A stretch of 64,000 nt of DNA, from assembly GCA_022702545.1 (NCBI GenBank), contig JAHRBC010000005.1:620001-684000 (forward strand). The letters run 5' to 3'. The notes under the pieces were generated by a model that saw only the letters and a list, made by a program, of their open reading frames with translations, searched no databases and had not been told where the DNA came from. How positions within the stretch are numbered: the first letter of the stretch is position 1; every line of letters starts with the position of its first letter. The position numbers and the translations under genes are program-made. Shown one piece after another: positions 48,106 through 58,103 of the stretch. This DNA comes from Phycomyces nitens (taxonomy: Eukaryota; Mucoromycota; Mucoromycetes; Mucorales; Phycomycetaceae).

Positions 48106-48875
48106 GGTGTAAGAGTTTGACAAGGCGGGACAAGAGAAATACAGGCAAGAAGGGTGCTAGGTGCTTTTACAGGACAAGACAAGATAAGAGACAGGAAGAG
48201 TATGGTAAAAACAAAGATAATTAAGTATCGATTATTATTTGAATCGCAAGAGGTATTTATATGATTAGTAGAGAATGTAAGATAGTATAATAAACGATAT
48301 GAAATTGAAGGATCTTGTAAGGGATATTGGTTTTGGGGTTAATGATATTTAATTACGCTAGTGGGGAATGTCAAATGGGTTATGACATTACCTCCCCTTC
48401 TAGATGCGAGTATTACGAGTACGGTGTGGTTAAGAAAGAGACAAAGGCTTGGTGGGACAACGACGATGGAAGTCACTGATTGCGTCAATGGAATTCCAAA
48501 GATTTGACACAGGTTCCCAAGTATTCTCAGGTTAAAGATTATTGTTTTATTACAAGATATGTTGCTGGCAATCTATAGATCATGTAGCATCTCAAGTAAG
48601 AAAGGTAAAGGGAAAAAAGACAAAAAAAAAGAGAGAGGAAAAATGGGCCCAAGTATTCTCAGGCGGGTCTTTATAGGAATACCGTTAAATCGACAACATC
48701 GAAAAGCAAGTCACGGACTATATGAATTGTTATATTCTAGAGTCTTTACTGGTTCAAAGTGTCTTCTCAAAGGACTTTGAGTTGGCCATTTTCTTGCTAA
48801 CAAGGTCTGTTTCAAAACAATAAGACGGTTCATAACTTGATTCTAATATGTTGATTGTGGTGCGTAAAGAGTAAA
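48106..48875. other. Spacer with no supported gene
   Basis: Contains GACAAG/GACAAGAC-like short repeats (48118-48195) and an A-rich tract near 48600. A plus-strand ORF (48559-48780) is lysine-rich low-complexity sequence without a domain. Confidence 0.5.
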
Positions 48876-49746
48876 GTGGTGCTCTCTACCACATCATGGC
48901 CGGTTAGCGAAAAAGGAAGGGGCGAGCCGATTGACAAATTTAGGAATCAAATTGTTTATTATGGTAGCTAGAATACTAAATGTAGTAGGTATTTTCCAAA
49001 ATGAGGAATCTCAAAGATCACTATAAATGGATACAGATCAGGCGGAGGTCATATAAAATGAAGTTATGGCCAATAAAATGAACTGTATATCCTAAATAGC
49101 ATTGCTAAACTAACCTGTTGCATTATTTACTTTTGTCGCCAGCGACACGTGACTGGTAGCGAAAGATCGCCCTTCTAAATAAGTTCAGATAGCGATATTC
49201 AATAAAAACAGATCTCTTCCTACTAAGATTCACATTTACTTTATTGTCTGCCAGAAGTTTTCTTCGAAAAGATCCGTGTTAGACTATCCCTTGATATCTG
49301 ATAACATGTCACGTGTAGAGAAGTCTTGCCGGTAACACTTTTATAGCCTTTGATTTTTATTTTTGGATTATAATCCTGTACCTATTAAGTAGTCATTTTA
49401 GCATCCATGTAATATATTTGAATATTTGCTAAAATGACTACTTAATAGGCACAAAGTTAAAAAGCAAAAATAAAAATAAAGGCTATAAAAGTAAATAATG
49501 CAATAGGTTAGCTTAGCAATGTTATTTAGGATATTGAAATCATTTTATTGGTCATAACTTCATTTTATATGACCTCCGCCTGATCTGTATCCATTTATGG
49601 TGATCTTTGAGATTCTTCATTTTGGAAAATGCCTTCTACATTTAGTATTCTGGCTACCATAATAAACAATTTGATTCCTAAATTTGTCAATCGGCTCGCC
49701 CCTTCCTTTTTCGCTAACCGGCCATGGATGTGGTAGAGAGCACCAC
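48876..49746. mobile_element. Foldback element with ~320-bp inverted arms
   Basis: The left arm (48876-49405) and right arm (49428-49746) are reverse complements over about 320 bp with a loop of about 22 nt (49406-49427). The outer ends start GTGGTGCTCTCTACCAC, itself a short hairpin. Differences between arms are few and mostly transitions. The left arm is longer because a separate 202-bp sequence plus a 6-bp duplication is inserted at 49135-49342. It has no coding capacity and lies about 175 bp upstream of NOT3. Confidence 0.85.
49135..49336. mobile_element. 202-bp nested insertion (MITE-like) with ACTTTT target duplication
   Basis: The uninterrupted right arm of the foldback reads (as reverse complement) ATTTACTTTTATAGCC. 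The left arm reads ATTTACTTTT, then 202 foreign bp, then ACTTTTATAGCC, so ACTTTT is duplicated. The insert begins GTCGCCAGCGACACGTGAC and its other end, read inward, begins GTTACCGGCAAG and reaches ACACGTGAC. The two ends thus form imperfect terminal repeats with a shared ACACGTGAC block. It has no ORF. Confidence 0.75.
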
Positions 49747-49846
49747 GGGCGGGCGTAAAGTAAAAACACTGTACAATCAAAATAAAAGAACATTACATCT
49801 CCGACACCCAGTTAATAAAAGGAGAATTCTACGTCATTGGATGTCA

Positions 49847-49855
49847 GTCACGTGT
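49847..49855 (+). promoter_or_regulatory. E-box (GTCACGTGT) upstream of NOT3
   Basis: Located 67 bp before the NOT3 start codon. The same core CACGTG with a flanking TCAC/GAC occurs before YAF9 (24858) and DAO1 (2524). It is the binding core of bHLH factors, but no factor can be assigned from sequence. Confidence 0.35.
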
Positions 49856-49921
49856 AGATGTTCCCATTGTTGCCGACACGTTACTCTCTTTCCACAACGA
49901 TAAAAGAAAGAACGAAAGAAA

Positions 49922-52725
49922 ATGTCTATGAAGAAACTGCAAAGTGAGTGTAGGAAGATTAAGAATAAGAGAGAGTAGAGATGGCTGGGATATTGCCCTT
50001 GAAAAGACGGCAATGCACTTTATACTTCACACACAAACATTACCTAAAAAACAAAAAAGAAAAAAAGGGATTCTGTATGACAGAATAAATATAAAGAAAG
50101 AAAGAAAGAGAGAGAGAGAAAAAGAAAGAGAAAGAGAGAAAGGTGGTTGAATAAAACGATGGGGACTAATGCTGCCGTGCTGTCCATCTAGCCGAGATCG
50201 ACAGGGTCTTGAAGAAAGTTAGCGAAGGAGTAGATGCCTTTGAGGCCATCTTTGAAAAAATTCACACCACTACGAATGCCAATCAAAAAGAAAAATACGA
50301 GCAAGACCTAAAGAAGGAAATCAAAAAGCTCCAACGCCTGCGTGATCAAATCAAAAATTGGCTGTCGTCTAATGAGATAAAAGACAAGAGGGCATTACTG
50401 GAGAACCGCAAACTTATTGAGTCTCAAATGGAGCGATTCAAGGCAATTGAGAAAGAGATGAAGACCAAGGCATATTCAAAAGAAGGTCTTATGCAAAAAG
50501 AAAAGATGGACCCAAAAGAGAAAGAAAAGATGGAGACATGCGAATGGATCTCATCTACAGTAGATGATCTCTCAAGGCAGGTTGAAGCAGCAGAATTTAA
50601 ACTAGAAAATCTCCAGAGCAGCACACGAAAAAACAAAAAGAACCACCCAAATGCAGAGCTTGTGAGCAATATTGAACATTCTCTGGAGCGAAATAAGTGG
50701 CATATCAATCGCCTAGAGCTTACATTACGACTTTTGGAGAATGATCATCTAGAGCCTGAAAAGGTAGTGCGGATGGTGTTTATTGTACAAGCTGATTCAT
50801 GTCTGTGGTCTAGGTTATGAACATTCAAGAAGGTGTCAAATACTATTTGGAATATAACCAGGTAAGAGACATGGCTGACTAGCCAAACCCCATTCAAAAG
50901 TGTATTCAAATCTCATTAATTATTCATTAAAAAGGAACCTGACTTTGATGAAGACGAATGTATCTATGATGAGCTTAATCTAGAGGAGGAAGAGGCATTA
51001 TTTGCCATTGGAGCAGAAGAGCACAATGCAGCGCAAGAAGGTAAAGCATAAAAACGACCATGATTGAAAGACATTGACTTCTTTTTTAAAAAAAATAAAA
51101 AATAAAATGTTTTAGAGGAAGCCTCTAAACGATTAGCTAAAGAGAAAGAGGACGAGGTAAAGCAGACCACTAGATATTAAGAGTTGGGAGGGGGTATTTA
51201 TCTGTTTATTTTTTGCAGGAGCTCTTAAACTCACCTCGAAAGCTGGACGAGGAGAGCAGTCCAAAAACAAGTGAGTTTATATACCCACACTCTATAGAGT
51301 GTGGGTAAATAGGATTAAATGAATGGTTGATATTCAAACCATTAGTGTACTCTGAAGAGGCGCCGGAAACTTCTGTAGATGAAACACGATCTACACCAAG
51401 CCCTGTAAAGGCAGCTGCTATCCCTCCTTCTGACCTCCAATCGCCCGCAAAGTTCCATGAACCCACACCTTCTGCACTAAAATATGCTCAGGCAGCAGCA
51501 GCAGGTGCTTCCCTCCCTGGTGCCTTTGAATCACTTCGACCCAGTAAACCAGAAGATGGTAAAGGTAAAGAGGATATCAAATAGTACTGTTGGCTAAATC
51601 CCATTATTCCTAGATGACAAGCAGGAAAATGCCTGGGTGGAGCCTCCCAAGATTGTGGACCAACCCAAGGTTGCTCATGGCAGTGAGAGACCTATCCAGC
51701 AGTCGCAGCCAGTTTACCCAATTCAGCAGCTGTATTCTATCCAACAACAACAGCAACAACAGCTGCAACAGCTACAGATGCAACAGCATCAGCAGCAGCA
51801 GCAACAACAGCAGCAACAACAACAACAACAGCAACAACAACAACAACAACAACAACAATCATACTCAATGGCACCAGCACAGTCCTTGCTATCGTCCCAA
51901 TACTCTGGGAAACCCGTAAGCAATGCTGGCCAGGCTGACTGCGACCTCTGTATGAAATCTAAACATCTATTATATAGGTTGGAGATATGAATGAGTCTCG
52001 TCTTCCTTCATCATTGGCCGACCTGGCACCTGCCTTTGAAGCAATCCGTGCAAAAGGTAATTGTGAATAATCTCAAAGGGTTCAGATATTGAGCCATGTA
52101 ATGCAGCTACCGGAAAAGAGGACATGATGTACACCCATCAGATGCTGGATGCAAGTTTGCAACACGTACCAGACTTGATTGATTCAGAAAGGTAATATAT
52201 ATACATATACATATATATATAAACATCTTCTTGTTCATTGCTCACCAATCATTAGGCCCAAGATGTATCAGCCAAGAACCCCATTTCCCACTGCCACCTA
52301 TTACCCTCAACAGCCTCTGGCCATCTTTGATAACCCTGCATTATTCGAGAAGTTTGACATGGACGCCCTGTTCTTTATCTTTTACTACCAGCAGGGATCC
52401 TACCAACAGTATGTTTCAATGTAAAGTCAAATGGGATGCTCAAACACATATGAGTTTAGATACCTGGCAGCAAAAGAACTGAAGAAGCAGTCCTGGCGCT
52501 TCCACAAAAAGTTCCTTACATGGTTCCAACGCCATGAGGAGCCCAAGATTATCACTGAAGATTATGAGCAGGGTACTTATATCTACTTTGACTACGAGGG
52601 AGCCTGGTGCCAGCGGAAAAAGCTTGATTTCCGGTAGGTGATCTCGTTTTTAAAAAAAGAAAGCATAAAAGGATACTGACCACCAGTATGATAGATTTGA
52701 GTATCGTTATTTGGAGGAAGCATAA
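49922..52725 (+). CDS. NOT3: CCR4-NOT complex subunit NOT3/NOT5
   Basis: Thirteen exons: 49922-49943, 50192-50763, 50814-50861, 50935-51040, 51116-51156, 51219-51270, 51346-51558 (or 51564), 51614-51915, 51978-52056, 52107-52191, 52256-52408, 52460-52633, 52695-52725 (about 625 aa). It is a scaffold of the deadenylase complex that shortens poly(A) tails. The N-terminal Not3 domain reads [47 protein letters not shown] and continues as a coiled coil to about residue 230. The middle is disordered, with a long polyglutamine tract encoded at 51740-51860. The C-terminal NOT box ([22 protein letters not shown] ... WFQRHEEPK ... [15 protein letters not shown] ... [12 protein letters not shown]) binds NOT1/NOT2. 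Exon 1 is only 22 nt, followed by the longest intron of the gene (248 nt). Confidence 0.97.
51740..51860 (+). repeat. CAA/CAG polyglutamine tract inside NOT3
   Basis: A nearly continuous CAA/CAG run interrupted early by leucine, methionine and histidine codons. It is read in the NOT3 frame. The same DNA shifted one base gives a poly-Asn/Ser ORF that is not real. Mixed CAA and CAG codons should stabilise the tract against slippage. Confidence 0.85.
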
Positions 52726-53129
52726 CTAATGCTGATTACTTGACCAATATCTTTAACTTGAAGATTCCAATCAGAACAGATATATATATATATATGTATA
52801 CATATGTATATACTCTATCCCCTCCTTACACCCTAACAACCTTTCGTCTATTCTACTGCTTATTTTTATATATTTTAGCAACAAATTCTACAGATATAAA
52901 AAAATACAGGTTCCTCTCGTTTCTAATTGCCACTTGAAGATATTCAAGGCGAATCTTTTTGTCTAATTAACTCTCATTCAAAAACAAGAAGAAAAGGGAT
53001 TCTCTCAAGATGTGTTTCTTTATTTTTTTACTGAAAAATACAAGACAAAAAAAAAAGAACAAGTGGGTAAAAAAATGTTTGGGTAATGGAGAAGGCTTGA
53101 AACCATCATTCGATTACTTCTTTCTGGGT
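52726..53129. other. Convergent 3' region between NOT3 and RDI1
   Basis: About 400 bp of AT-rich 3' UTR for two genes that end facing each other. TATATA/ATATGTATA microsatellite at 52782-52812. No ORF of interest. Confidence 0.6.
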
Positions 53130-54122
53130 TTATTTCCAGTCCTTCTTGACGTCAAACGACCAGTTCCATTCCATGTGAACGACATTATCATCATCAACGA
53201 ATCGGCTCTAGAGAGAAAGGTCAGCAAGATGTTTTTTTACGTGTCTAGGGTTGTATTACCACTGCGGAATAGTGACCACTATGTAATCTATTGGGAGCTT
53301 CCTCGAGCTGGAACTTCTTTTCATAGGCATCAGCAGAGGGACCGTAACTGCCAATCATTTCCTCGGTCTTGTCAACTAAAAATAACAAATTGCGGTTTGA
53401 GAAGGAAATTGGTGATGATTGGGGGACGTGGCTCAGACGTGTTACCTCTGATACCCATTCGCTTGACGATCTGGATGTATTTCAAGCCCGAGACTACCTC
53501 ATGTTGGACTCTGCAGACAGTTAGATCATCTTTCCAAGAGATGTGATATTGGTCTTTACCTAAATTTGACCTTCATACGGAACTCAGTGCTGGCCTTGAT
53601 GGTAAAGGGGTTCTTTTTGGCCTGCTCAAGGGCCTCTGAAATAGATGACCGCGTCAGATGAAAGTTTGTCATCATCATCTGTCATTTAGCTTACCCTTGG
53701 TAGACAGATCGACAATGACATCATCGCGTCCCTCAACTTCGAGAGCAATGTACTCAACAACAACCTTTAAAGAGAGTCAATATAATTGAGACGCAAACAT
53801 TGAATAAGCAGCTTACTCTACGGGGGTCGTCTTGGGGAGAATAGGCTAGAAAACATTAATGTATGGTCAATATGGTGTACAGAAATAACACCTGTGCATG
53901 CATCTTTTTGGGTTTTGTATCTAAATAGACCTGCACTCTATACAAAGCTATAATTATCCATGATTATTTACCAGCAGCCTTGTCCAGACCAAGACTCTCC
54001 TTCCACTTCTTGATGCTCTCGTCTCCGGCATCAAGGTTCTGGTACTGTTCGATGGTTTTTTTGTCTCCAGGCTTATAACCAGCAGTCTGGGAGGGAAGGA
54101 GATCATCTTCGTGGCTAGACAT
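53130..54122 (-). CDS. RDI1: Rho GDP-dissociation inhibitor
   Basis: Seven exons: 54122-53972, 53845-53817, 53764-53695, 53635-53560, 53510-53446, 53375-53260, 53207-53130 (194 aa). RhoGDI extracts prenylated Rho/Cdc42 from membranes and keeps it inactive in the cytosol. The flexible N-terminal arm carries GYKPGDKKTIEQYQNLDAGD and ESIKKWKESLGL, the helix that clamps the GTPase switch. The immunoglobulin-like domain follows (YIALEVEGRDDVIVDL, FTIKASTEFRMKVKFRVQHEVVSGLKYIQ, KTEEMIGSYGP, YEKKFQLEEAP, FVDDDNVVHMEWNWSFDVKKDW). Length and C-terminus match the family; the usual GMLARG loop is altered to NRLHSG. Exon 2 is only 29 nt. It shares a 560-bp divergent promoter with RAB4. Confidence 0.97.
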
Positions 54123-54681
54123 CTGGAAGTTTTGAATAGAGAAATAGATAAAGTAAAGAAAAAGAAGAAGAAGAAGAAGAAGAAAGAGAGAAAATATTGG
54201 GTGAATTAAATGAATGAAATTGATGAATCAATTTTTACACTCTACAAAGCGTGGGTGTCTTATTTGTTTCTGGGCTTCAATGTTGAGCGTGTTACGCCAA
54301 TCATTTGTTCACCAACAACGTGTACTCTTTCCATTCCACCTCCAATCTTTCTCTCTCTTTCTCTCTTTCTTTAAAGCTTACACTTTTATTCTTGACTGTT
54401 TTTTATTTATTTTTTGATTATTTTATAACTTTTTGCCTTTTCTTTTTTTTCCCTTCTTCTTCTTCTTCTCCTTTTTCTTCTTCCATTCTAAATATATATA
54501 TAATTATACATATATATATATACATATAATTATAATTATATTTATATATATATACAAACCACTTCTTCTTCTTCTTCTTCTTCTTCTTCTGTGTGTGCGT
54601 GTGTGCGTGTGTGTGTGTGTGTGTACGTGCGTGTGTGTGTGGGTGTGGGCGTGCATCTATATAAGCTATCTAAACCAAAAA
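54123..54681. promoter_or_regulatory. Divergent promoter between RDI1 and RAB4, microsatellite-rich
   Basis: Contains GAA/TTC runs on both sides (54160-54185 and 54562-54590), CTTT repeats (54349-54372), a TA-rich block (54493-54555) and a GT-repeat (54591-54650) ending 30 bp before the RAB4 start. Such polypurine/polypyrimidine tracts are common in the leaders of this genome. No TATA box is obvious outside the TA-rich block. Confidence 0.5.
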
Positions 54682-55732
54682 ATGCTAGCCGATGCCTATG
54701 GTAAGGCTTCAATATTTATCATCTGCCTGTTTGCTCATAGCCCTCTAGACTTTCTACTCAAATTACTACTAGTGGGTGATTCAGGTACAGGAAAGTAAGT
54801 CTCCAGCCCCTTGCAATCTACCCTTTATACTCAGCCATAAACCATAGGTCATGTCTCTTGCATCACTTTTTAGAAAACCAATGTAAGAACCGCAACATGA
54901 TTAGAGTAGACTGATTGATGGTGATTAGTCAAGAATGATTCCCTCAATACGATTGGAATGGAGTTTGGAACCCGTATTATTCACATTGCAGACAAGTCTA
55001 TCAAACTCCAAATATGGGATACTGCAGGACAGGTAAGGCCTTGGCTTACATGTACTGCGCCCACACTTGTGCTCACTCTCTCGTGTCTTGATAGGAAAGA
55101 TTCCGGTGAGTTCGCAGCCAACCTAACAGAACAGATGGCCCATTTATTGAACTCCAGGAACCTCTTGGTTTTGATAGATCTCTCACAAAGAGCTATTTCC
55201 GTGGTGCAGCCGGGGCGTTTGTTGTCTATGACATCTGCAAGTAGGTATGGGCATGTGAGATCAGCTCTCTTGCCAGGACATCCTCTCACTTTTAATTATG
55301 CAGCAGAGACACATTTTTGGGCGTCCGTTCCTGGCTCACCGATGTCCGATCCCTTGCCAACCCAGAGCTAGTCATCATTCTGGTTGGAAACAAGAACGAC
55401 CGTCAAGAGGAACGCGAAGTGTCTTATCTAGAGGCCAGTCGGTTTGCACAAGAGCATGGTAAATTAATGTGTAGATTTGATTGGCTGCATTTGATAGAGT
55501 CTCCTAACCAGCCCATACATTAGAGATGATGTTCTTGGAAGCAAGTGCTCTCTCGGGAGACGGAGTGGAAGATATCTTTTTCAAGTGCGCGCGGTCGATT
55601 CTTGGCAAAATAGAAACGGGTCAGATTGATCCAGAGAGGAGTGGAAGTGGTGTACAGTTTGGAGACTCCAGTTTGAGACGAATGACACAACGCACTCGGA
55701 CACGGAGGAAGGAAAGGTCCTGTTGCTTCTAG
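54682..55732 (+). CDS. RAB4: Rab GTPase, RAB4 type
   Basis: Eight exons: 54682-54700, 54749-54794, 54848-54882, 54929-55032, 55095-55105, 55178-55240, 55304-55458, 55524-55732 (213 aa). RAB4 controls fast recycling from early endosomes. G motifs: P-loop GDSGTGKS, switch I region [18 protein letters not shown] (switch II), NKND and ASAL. The Rab4/Rab14/Rab2 subgroup is indicated by [19 protein letters not shown] and [20 protein letters not shown], and Rab4 by [21 protein letters not shown]. The tail ends SCCF, with a cysteine pair for geranylgeranylation. Exon 5 is an 11-nt micro-exon (GAAAGATTCCG) that supplies ERF of switch II. The exon-7 acceptor could be 3 nt later, giving Lys instead of Asn-Arg. 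Confidence 0.95.
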
Positions 55733-56126
55733 GCACAGAATACTTCACACAACCACACAACAAATCTACATCACCAATCCCATATATATCACCAACCATT
55801 TCTTTGCCGCACCTCTAGTCCACATATTCCCCCCCTTTTATTTTATTTTATTTTTGGTCTTTATCTTTTTATCTCTTTTACATACCTTTTACTTTACATA
55901 CCCCACCCTTACATACAATCTTCATCAGCAAGAGAAATATACGCTTGGATATATAAATTTTTTTAACCATTTAACATTTGGCCCATTGCATTCTCTTGGC
56001 TTTGGGATATAGTTAAAAGTGTGTAGAATTATCGTGATATATTATTATGCTTATATATATGTATATATATATGGGGTGTAGAGAAATATAATTTTCTTTT
56101 TTCTTTTTTTACTGTGGAATTAGAAT
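55733..56126. other. Convergent 3' region between RAB4 and BEM1
   Basis: About 390 bp of CT- and TA-rich 3' UTR sequence with a TATATATG repeat near 56050-56072. No gene seen. Confidence 0.6.
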
Positions 56127-58103
56127 TTAGATTGCAAACACGGTTAGTTTGCCACGCTGCACAGCAGATTCGAATGCTTCTTCCATGTCTCTCTCTTCAG
56201 AAAGCTCCATACTCTCGCCCGTAATCTCATCCTTGTAGTTTAGCTGGACATTGAAGCCCAGACGATCATGGATCTTGTCCCGCAACACATCCAGTGTGGT
56301 ATCGGCAGGCACCTTGATGGCAAAGATGTCGTCCTTGTGAACAATCTTGATCTTGACAGTGTCATGGTAAGCACCAGGCGTAGGCTGTAATGGTTGTAGT
56401 GGTTGTAGTGGCTGGGGTTGGGGTTGGGGTTGAGCCAATGTGGCAGGGTCAGTGCGAGGGTCATGGTCAGTTTCAATATCTCCCTCATGGATACCAAATA
56501 ACTGGACCTGAACAAGATCTCCCTCGGACAAATAGCGGGGAAGACTTAGAAGATCTTTACAATAAGTATTCAGGTCCCGTTGGCGCTCGGCTGTTCATTG
56601 ATCATTGGTTACAAATGGCTCAAATTCGCGTTTTCGTGTTCTCTTACCTGTGATTTCCTGGTCAATGACAGCCAGAGGTCCAGGCATGTAAGGAAGTATT
56701 CTGTCTCGGTTGGCTTTTCCAGCCTCTACAGGATAGTCGTTCAACAGGTTGATTTGGAAATCATAAAAGTCTAATAAAAAAAACAAATTATGTCATGAGA
56801 ATTATTGGCTCGTTTTCATTTCAGGATCTACCTTCATATAGACGATAGAGAATTCGATGAGTATCATTGCTAAGGCGGGTATAGACTACAAACCAATACT
56901 GATCGCCTTCAAGGATAAAAGAGTCAATAACAGCTGACACAACTACAGGTCTGATGTATTGAGCTTCATCTCCATTTACTCTTGATCGAGAGCCACTGTT
57001 GTGGCGTGATAAATATTCTTCCGAGAGAGGGCGATTGGTTGGACTGGTGATGTGTTTTAAGCCGTAAATATCCATCATATCATCCAATTGTTCTTCATCC
57101 ATTGGTTGTTTGGATGGCATGCTTCTTTCCATTGTGGCTGCCATTACAGCTGGGTGGCTGCCAGAGGATCTGCTAGACCAAGAAGATCCACTCTTGACCG
57201 ATCTTCCTTCTGTAGTCGTATCTTGGGGTTTGGGCTGAGGTTGATATTGAGGTTGATATTGAGGTTGAGGTTGAGGTTGAGGTTGCTTATCAATGCAGCC
57301 AAGAGGAATACTAGAGGCTTCGTAGCCTTGGGTCATCTTCTTCCAGGCATCGACATTTGGAATAAAGTCTGAAGAGGTCTGCATAAGATCAGATACATTT
57401 GTAATGATCTCTCCAGATACAACGTCTCTAACTTGGACAAATGAAACTGGGATTAGCCCAGGTCCACCCAGTCTACCGATTGGTTTGGCAACAAACCACT
57501 CGAGATTGGACTGGGCAATCACTATAATAGGTTCGCCCTCCTTGGCATTCAATTCATCGCCTCTTTCGGCCTGGAAATCATAAAGGACAACACCATACAG
57601 GTGCGAAGGCTTTTTAGAAGGAGCTTTAGATTGATGGTTAGTTTTGTCATATATATACATATATATTTCTTTGTAAAAAAGAAGAAGAAGAAAGATGTCT
57701 TACTGGGTAGCATCGTATCTACTGCATCAGAGAAACCAGAGTCTTGTTTGATATTGATATCGTTCAATGGCTGTGCTACAGAAAGGTTACGTTCTGCTTT
57801 GTCGAGGACTTGAAAGAAAGAAACTGGGACGAGTCCTTTGGTATTGGTGGCAGGATTGCATGCTTCGAACCACTGGGAATCGTTTTCTCGGCCAGTAACA
57901 TGATAAAAGTCGCCTTCGGAGAATGAGAGCTCGTCGGGGCCTTGTGCCTGATAATCATACAGTGCTTTGATTATCTTCTTTGGGGCAGCTAATGAGGCGT
58001 GATGGGCGACTGGTATACCGACAGGTGTTGATATTTTGTTCTTTACGAGCGAGCGGCGGGCAGAGCGTAGACTGAGAGGTGGCTTTACTTTCTCTTTGAA
58101 CAT
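56127..58103 (-). CDS. BEM1: Cell-polarity scaffold BEM1/Scd2 (SH3-SH3-PX-PB1)
   Basis: Four exons: 58103-57704, 57623-56832, 56770-56648, 56590-56127 (592 aa). Domains in order: SH3-1 at about 44-102 (KALYDYQAQGPDELSFSEGD ... LVPVSFFQVL), SH3-2 at about 142-203 (VVLYDFQAERGDELNAKEGE ... GLIPVSFVQV), a Gln/Pro repeat linker, PX at about 355-470 (VSAVIDSF, QYWFVVYTRLS, RLYEDFYDFQINLL, LPYMPGP, YCKDLLSLPRYLSEGD) and a C-terminal PB1 (VKIKIVHKDDIFAIKV ... LNYKDEITGESMELSEERDMEEAFESA). In yeasts BEM1 tethers Cdc42-GTP, its GEF Cdc24 (through PB1) and PAK kinase at growth sites. The second Gln/Pro repeat at 56396-56442 lies just before PB1. RDI1, a Cdc42 inhibitor, is 2 kb away. Confidence 0.97.

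Noticed and set aside
51614..51919. Poly-Asn/Ser ORF over the NOT3 glutamine tract
   Set aside because: One-base shifted reading of the CAA/CAG repeat; the NOT3 frame is fixed by both flanking junctions.
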